From assembly GCA_037952775.1 (NCBI GenBank), contig JBANAY010000003.1, positions 34,100,001-34,164,000 on the forward strand: 64,000 bases of DNA, read 5' to 3'. The notes below the pieces were generated by a model. The model was not told the DNA's origin, searched no databases, and saw only the letters and a program-made list of their open reading frames with translations. How positions within the stretch are numbered: the first letter of the stretch is position 1; every line of letters starts with the position of its first letter. The position numbers and the translations under genes are program-made. This DNA is from Clonostachys chloroleuca. Taxonomy: Eukaryota > Ascomycota > Sordariomycetes > Hypocreales > Bionectriaceae. Below are positions 57,901-64,000 of this stretch, piece by piece.

Positions 57901-60900
57901 GACCCCTCCTGCAGAAGAAAATGCAGAAGAGACCCCAAACCCCAAAGAGGCCCCTGCCACCGAGGTGACTGTGGAAGAAGCACCCGTCGCTCAAGAACAC
58001 CCTGTCACGGAGACTGCTACAGAGACCTCCGTCGCTCAAGAAATCCCTGCCACAGAGACTACAGAGGAAGCCCCTGTCGTTAAAGACGTCTCTGTCACGG
58101 ATGGGACTACTGAAGAGACTGGAGCCTCACAAGAGGCAACCGCTACAGAGGCAACTGTTGAAGAGACCCCTATTGCAGAAGAAATCCCTATCCTCAAGGA
58201 GCCCCCTATCGTCGAGGAGATTTTTTCCGCAGAGCAAGCCACCGGAGAGACTCCCGTCCCCACAGATGTCGCTACCACAGAGAAGACGGCCGAGGAGCCA
58301 CTCATCGCTAATGATGTCCCTGCCGCAGAGACTACTGAGGAGACCCCCGTCGTTGAAGAGATCCCAGTCACGGACGAGACTGCTGCAGAGGCTCCAGCCC
58401 CCAAAGAGACAACTGCTATAGAACAGCCTTCTGAAGATCCCCCCACCATCACAGAGGCCCCTGCCACAGACGAGACAATTGAAGCGATTCCCGTTTCCAA
58501 AGAAACCTCTCACACCGAGGAGATATCTGCTCCAGAAGAGCCTCCTGTTGCTAAAGAGGCTCCGATTGTAGAAGAGGACCCTGCTATCGAGGCTGCTCAT
58601 GCTGCAAGAGAAGCAGAAATTGTAGCAGAGGAACATGAGCTTGCTGCCCTGGAGTTTAAGAAGTTAAAGAGGGGTAGACTTACTATGAAAAAGGACAGGG
58701 AACGCTACGCGGTCTTACAGGCGAACGCCGCGCAACGTGCTGTAGAAAAAGAGGCTAGAGAAGCAGAAGAGCGAGCAGCCCGTGAAGTTTCCATCGAAAA
58801 AGACATTCCAGCTGTCGAAGAGGCTCCTGTCGAAGAGGTTTCGACCATTAAGGAGATCCCTGCTACAGAAGAATCTACTTTCCAAACGGCGCCCAGTACC
58901 AATGAGGGTCCGACTACAGAGGAGGTGCCTGCTGCTAAAACAGATGACATTTCTACCTCGAAGGAGGTTCCTGTTGTTGAGGAAGAACCAACTGCCGAGG
59001 AATTAAGCAAAATGTCAGCCAAGGACAGGAAGAAGGCCAAGAGAGCGGCTAAGAAGAGAGCCGACGCGCTGGCTTCAGAGGCAGCGACTGACTCACCAGT
59101 ACCTGCCTCAGCAGACGAAAAAACCACTGCGACAGTGGCTGAGGACGCCAAGAAGCCACCTGTTCGAGAGTCAGAGTTGGGTGGGGATGTTCTAGTGCAG
59201 CCTGAGCCTGAGGCTTCGGCAGAAGGCGTAGCCGGAGATGAAAGGTCTCTTGAGGATAAGCCCGTCGAAGATAAGCCTGCTGAGGATAAGCCAGCCGAAT
59301 ATAAGCCAGCCGAAGATAAGCCTGCTGAGGATAAGCCAGCCGAAGACAAGCTTGCTGAGGATAAGCCTGTCGAAGACAAGCATGCCGATGAGCTTTCAAC
59401 TGCCCTGCCAGAGGCCGTTGCCGATGTAGAGCAGCACAAAGTGGAGAGCCACAGCAACACTGATACCTTGAATGATGCACCATCGGAAACTGCACCGGTA
59501 AAGGAGACTGCCACTGCTGAGACTACTCAAGAACCTGAAGCAGAAGAAAATGAACTGGCTGAACCAAAAGCTGAATCTCAAGCCGAGCCCGTTGACCCGG
59601 AGACCACACCGAAGAAGTCAAAGAAGAAAAAGAAGAAGGGCAAGGGAGGAGCACAGGGCGTTGAAGAATCTCAACCTGAGGTTCCTCAAACTGAAGAGAC
59701 TTCTAAACCTGAAGAGAAACCCAGCGATCTCTCTGAACCAGCTACTGAGCCAGTACTTGTACCAGCTGCTGAAGCCACTGCTGAATCTACTGAGGCAAAA
59801 TCAGAGCAAGCCGTTGAAACCACGCTGGAGCCAGCCACTGAGCTTGTTGCTGAGACCACGTCGGAGGCACCTGCCAAAGATACTGCAATTGAGTCAACCG
59901 TTGAAGACCGTGGAGATGTTGCAGCTATAGCACAGCCAATTGAAGCTGACCCCTCGAACGATGCCGCGCCCGACACTGCGCTTTCTACTCAAGAAGAGCC
60001 TACTGCTGAAGATTTGAGTAAAATGTCGGCGAAGGAGAGAAAGAAGGCTAAGAAGGTGGCGAAAAAGAAGAGCCAGCTTTCTGAGGATGCATCCTCCAAA
60101 GCGGAACAAGAACTCAAAGAAGAGAGCCAGGGAGGAACTCAAGGAAGTATCTAAAGAAGAAACCAAGGAGGAAACTAAGGAGGAAGCTAAGGCAGAAATC
60201 AAGGAGGAAGCCAAGGAAGAATCTAAGGAGGAAGCCAAGGCAGAATCTAAGGAGGAACTCAAGGAAGAAGCCTTGGAGGAATCAAGGGCTTTGGCCGACG
60301 AGAACCGCGCTAGCTCGACAGAGGTCCATGAACACGACACCACTCAAGAAGCCCCTGGGGATGACCTTGCTATTACTGAGCAAGTACGCGGCGATGCTGA
60401 ATCTGGAGCTGTTCCAGAGGAGCCGTCTGGTTCCCAGGATCCTGTCTCTCAGCCGGACGAGGATGTAGCTTCTCCATCGAAGAGTAAGAAGGAAAAGAAG
60501 CGCAAGTCCGTGCAACTCGATGATACACCTAACGTTTCTGGTGAGACCGCGGGTGATCTAGAGTCCAAGACTGAAAAAACTGAAGACCAGCCAGAGAGGC
60601 AGGAAGAGTCTAAGGTCGAGGATCTGACTACAGCGGAACCTCAGACAATTACCGAGACGCAGCACCTTTCTGAAGAACCCATCGGTGATGGCAATTCCAC
60701 ACTCGATACTAATCCAGTTGCTGCTGCTACCAAGGCAGATAATAAAGCATCCGAACCTACCGATGATTTGACGCCAAGCCAGGACCTGATTTCAGAGCCA
60801 TTGTTCTCCCAAAATGAAAGACAGGTAGAAGCCACAGAGGAGCCTTCTTCAACAGAACCTACCCAAGCCACTGCGCTGGTTGTAGAAGAACCAGAAGAAA

Positions 60901-63900
60901 CTACGGGCTCTAAAAAGAAAAAGAACAAGAAAAAGAAGAGCAAGCAGGCAGCCGCAGAACTTGATGTATCGGAGACACCTACGCTGGATATTGCTTCGAT
61001 TCCAGGATACCAAGAGCAGCCCAGCGGCGATAAAGAGACCCCTAGCGCCGCTGCCATCTCATCGCCAGAGCCGGTTCCCAAGGCTGAGGCTGACAATAAC
61101 GCCAAGGAACAAAAGCCCAAAGACGATACAGCAGGATCTGGCTGGGGTTTTCTAAGCAATTTCTTTGGAAGGAAAGCCTCAGATCAGGAACCTCAAGATG
61201 TGCCCAGAGAAACCAAAACCGACACTCAAGACAGCAAGGCAGACGGACTAGGCGCGAGTGATGTTCCTGAAGTCTCTAGAGAAACCGATGTGAAGACAGA
61301 GAAATCCAAACCCGGCGACTTTGGCTCAGTCGACACTCCCGACGTTGGTAAAGAAGAATCTAAGGCTGAAGCGCCAGGCTCTAGTGAGATTCCTATCAGT
61401 GGAGAGGTCACTGCCGGCACAGATGAGTCTAAAGAGGAAACTCCCATTGCAGAGGCACAAGACAAACTGCCTGGAGATGAACCGCTTAGTCCGACCAGCA
61501 AGAAGGCAAAGAACAAGGCCAAAAAGCAGCAGGCTAGGCTGAGCTTAGGCAGCACTCCAGAGACGCCACCAGAAACAACTCAAGATATAGTACCGGATCC
61601 CGCAGAAGAAGCGGTCAAGGTGGTTGACAACCCGAAGCTGTGGAGCAGAATGTGAAAGACGAACAAGCCATCCCCGAAATAACTGAAATCTCTACCGTTG
61701 AACCTGAGGTAGTAGCTGAATCTTGCGAGGCTCAGCCCGAGAAAGCTTCAAACGAACCTGCTACAGATCCCAAATTGGATGCCGAAGTACCTGCTCCTGA
61801 GCAGGAGGCCGAAGCCGAGACATCGAAGAAGAGCAAGAAAAAGAAGAAGAAGAAGGGCGGTGCGGATTCCCCGGTTCAATTGCCCAACATAAATGCTGAT
61901 TTGCCGGATTCTTCCCTTCAGGAAACCGATAGGACCCCGGATACTGGCCGAATCCAGGATAGCGGAACCGAAAACGTCGTCGACCATGGCGCAGAGAAAC
62001 CCTCGAGCTTCGTTATTCCCGCCGAGGAACTCTCGACCGGCCTGGAGTCTGAAGCACAAGACGACAGGGGTGGGTTCAATTCCAAGAATTCCGAAACGGA
62101 GAATAAGAAAGCTAAAGAAATCGAGTCTGAGGAAACACAGGACCCCGAATCGACCGCCCTATCGGAACCGGACGCGAACTCATCTCGACCGCAAGATGAC
62201 GCATACCGGACAATAGAACCTTACTCAATAATCCCCTCGGATGCCGTGTCGGACCCTTCCCAAGTTTCCAACCCAAATCCTGTTGAAGAGAGTACCGGGG
62301 TTGCTGGGTTGTCTAAAAAAGAAAGGAAGAGATTGAAACAGTTGAAGGACAAGGAAATGGCATCTGGCGTTTTTGACGAGGGAAATTCCAATGAAGACAG
62401 CCAAGTTGGCGAATCTTCCTCTGTATCTGAAGCGAAAAGAAATGAAACGGTTATGAATGATGAAACGTCAAAAGGAGACGAGACAATATCAAAGTCCGCC
62501 ACATTTGACCTTGGCGATAAATCTTCACCTGCTGAAGAGCCTGAGCCTACAACTCTTGGTGATATGCCCGTTGGAGAGCAGGACACTGGACTTCCCAGTA
62601 CTTCTCAACAAGATGTCTTGAGCGACGGGCCTCCTAAAGGGGCTGCTCATGCTACCAATGAGAGCCAATCTCCTATGGATTTGGAAACTTCAGACCCTGA
62701 AGCGAGGGCTGCTGGCCCCCAAGCTCAAGAAAAGAACTTGCATGCCTATCAAGAACCGGGGGACGATGTGTCTATAACACAGCCGGAACCCCAGCCTGAT
62801 GCTGACACTGAAGCCAACCCACAGCTTATCGTAGAGGAACTCCCTGAGAGGAATTTGTCATCCGTTGATGAGGCTGTTGCAGTTGAGGAAGAAGCTCTCG
62901 AGGATCTAGACAAACCTCTTAGTAAGAAGGAAAAGAAGAAGAGGAAGAAAGCTCAAGCCGCAGCGCTGGCAGTAGCAACAGCAGCAAGAGTAGCGGCGAT
63001 TACACCTTCGGATTCAGGAGCCCCCGATGCGCCAGAAGCACAACATGAGGTAGAAGAGGGCCCCAGGGAACTCCACGAGACAACTTCGTTGAAAGAATCT
63101 ATTCCAGATTCTCTCAACATTCCTATCGAGACTGAGAGTGCAGCTTCTCCTTCACAGCCTGAAATGTCACAATCTGAGGAGGCACCTCCGGCCACCACTG
63201 AAACCGAGCCTGCAGTCGCAGTTGAGCCGGTAATCGAAGAGGAGCCGAGTGTTGAGTCCAAAAAGAGCAAGAAGAAGAAAAAGCAGAAGAAATCTAAAGA
63301 GTCTGCCTTGGACACCGAAAGTCAAGCGACAATCTCTACGGATGCTGAAGGACTCCTCGAGAAGGCTTATGCGCGACCTGAAGAGGAAGTAACTCGCTCC
63401 GCGGAGCCTATAACTATGCCCTTTTTAGATTCTACAGTAGTTGAGCAAGCGGAAGAACCCCGAGAAAAGGACAAATCTGGTGATAATGAAGCATCTGCGG
63501 GATATGGCTCTAGGAGAGATCCTCTGACGGACCAACCTTCTACGGATTTAGCTGGCACTGGTTCTGGGATAAATGAGTCTGCTGAAGCTGTCAAAGAACT
63601 TCTCGCAGCAACAGAGGAATCGACCCAGCCGCCTCAAGAGCCTGTCGGACGATCGGAAGCGCTTGAAAATGTCAGGGAATCAACAGAGGTGTTGAACGAC
63701 CCTTCATTGGGCGAAGGCGATTCTACTACAAAGCCGGCCAGTCAGGCCTTGGAGATGGGAGGTGACACGCTCGTTAGTGCGGAAAAAGATGAAGGGGTAC
63801 AAAATAGCTCTGATTTAAAGGAGCTACCCACCGAATTGGAGCATGCTTCCGACGAGCCACCTCCATTTAAATCTACAGCGACTACGGATGCTACTGCTGA

Positions 63901-64000
63901 AAGCCTACAGGCAGATGACTCTGCGTTCCCTCTCGAGGATGGGATTCCAAAGGAAGACAAGCAAGATACTTTAGCTTCGGGGCCTGAGGCCATCGTTGCG
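48980..64000 (+). CDS. Giant acidic repeat protein ('involucrin repeat' type; candidate leashin/Lah Woronin-body tether), 3' partial, five frame breaks
   Basis: More than 5,000 codons, still open at the window end. It starts MADSRRRSPDSSRRRRSEGR, then polyQ and a basic/Ser-rich zone, six Ala/Gly hydrophobic patches (49683-52490 and about 53830-53890), DDKYSKY repeats, and a vast acidic Pro/Thr/Glu/Val region (about 55070-60000) punctuated by Lys-rich blocks such as LSKMSAKDRKKAKRAAKKRA. Such proteins are annotated as involucrin repeat proteins in many fungi. Giant size, conserved ends and a degenerate acidic middle recall leashin, which tethers Woronin bodies to the septal cortex; that link is inferred. 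Reading frame steps occur at about 49580 (C6), 52601 (C7), 57333 (C5), 60117 (AGAG) and 61631 (CCC). The four C-run steps each fit one lost C; the AGAG step fits two lost or one extra base. Coding character is unbroken across each. No intron was needed inside the window. Confidence 0.85.
49588..49611 (+). repeat. (CAG)8 repeat encoding polyglutamine
   Basis: Eight CAG codons read as Gln in the corrected frame of the giant gene, immediately after the C-run frame break. In the uncorrected frame the same bases give poly-Ser. Confidence 0.9.
50860..51215 (+). repeat. DDKYSKY-type degenerate tandem repeats in the giant protein
   Basis: About 120 residues built from D-D-K-Y-S-K-Y/S-like units of six to eight residues, with Arg, His and Glu substitutions. 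The result is a strongly charged, Tyr-rich polyampholyte. Near-identical DNA units (GACAAGTACTCCAAAT) suggest recent expansion. Confidence 0.9.
55560..56205 (+). repeat. ~355 bp tandem duplication within the giant gene
   Basis: Two adjacent copies end in the same Lys-rich block (about 55766-55848 and 56118-56203), which differ at only a few bases over ~84. The preceding Glu/Pro/Thr modules (for example ACACCTATTACTAAAGAGGT at about 55710 and 56072) align as well. The unit codes for an acidic module plus its basic terminator. Confidence 0.8.
57700..58790 (+). repeat. Two copies of a MKKDRERY helical module ~880 bp apart
   Basis: The module around 57804 (MKKDRERYTVLIANAEQR) recurs around 58684 (MKKDRERYAVLQANAAQR), each preceded by EAEIxAEExELAALE and followed by Ala/Glu-rich helix. 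These are the most conserved, probably coiled-coil, islands in the acidic region. Confidence 0.85.
59252..59386 (+). repeat. 15-bp tandem repeat, nine EDKPA units
   Basis: Nine consecutive 15 nt units encode EDKPA/V with single substitutions (EYKPA, EDKLA, EDKHA). The array keeps frame exactly and is a likely site of copy-number polymorphism. Confidence 0.92.
60109..60285 (+). repeat. KEEx/EEAK 12-bp repeat array
   Basis: Roughly twelve units of KEE plus one variable residue (T, A, S or L) encoded by AAGGAGGAA-type codons. A frame step at about 60117 lies at its start, in the AGAGAG run. Confidence 0.88.

Noticed and set aside
1..64000. Pseudogene status for the five frame-broken genes
   Set aside because: No internal stops other than those caused by single indels, intact splice sites and conserved motifs on both sides; sequence error is the simpler explanation.

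Overview
The window reads as nuclear DNA of a filamentous ascomycete (Pezizomycotina, most likely Sordariomycetes). Genes carry several 50-90 nt spliceosomal introns with GTRNGT donors and YAG acceptors. The recognisable proteins are fungal types: a DH-BAR-SH3 RhoGEF, a fungal sucrose/alpha-glucoside transporter, Pkr1, Fungal_trans_2-type regulators and a giant 'involucrin repeat' protein. There are no operons, CRISPR arrays, convincing tRNA or rRNA genes, or intact mobile elements.

Layout: (1) 1-4957 (+), 3' part of a RhoGEF gene whose 5' end lies outside the window. (2) 6485-8806 (+), six-exon sucrose-type MFS transporter. (3) 9246-9752 (-), Pkr1-like V-ATPase assembly factor, convergent with (2). 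(4) 9753-24381, a 14.6 kb gene desert. (5) 24382-25495 (+), small three-exon C2H2-type regulator, followed by 5.9 kb without genes. (6) 31420-34005 (+), intronless APC/C subunit 2. (7) 34876-40960, a three-gene group: Fungal_trans_2 regulator (+), amino-acid/choline-type APC permease (-) and fructosamine-kinase-family enzyme (+). The last two share a 753 bp divergent promoter. (8) 45212-47475 (+), RING-finger protein behind a long pyrimidine-rich leader with a uORF. (9) 48980 to beyond 64000 (+), a giant acidic repeat protein of more than 5,000 residues, a candidate Woronin-body tether (leashin/Lah type).

Five of the ten genes are interrupted by small indels, nine in all. Seven fit loss of a single C from a C-run on the coding strand; the other two fit a 2-nt loss (or 1-nt gain). 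Coding continues intact on both sides in each case. I read them mainly as base-calling or assembly errors, not gene decay, so each affected gene is annotated as one CDS with the break stated. The first break, in the RhoGEF, could alternatively be a genuine 86 nt intron.

The best candidates for new biology are the regulator-permease-fructosamine kinase group (a possible glycated amino-acid uptake and repair module), the gene-desert zinc-finger locus with recurrent GTACCT motifs, and the polyampholyte repeat architecture of the giant protein. All functional statements come from reading translated sequence and family knowledge; no database search was run.
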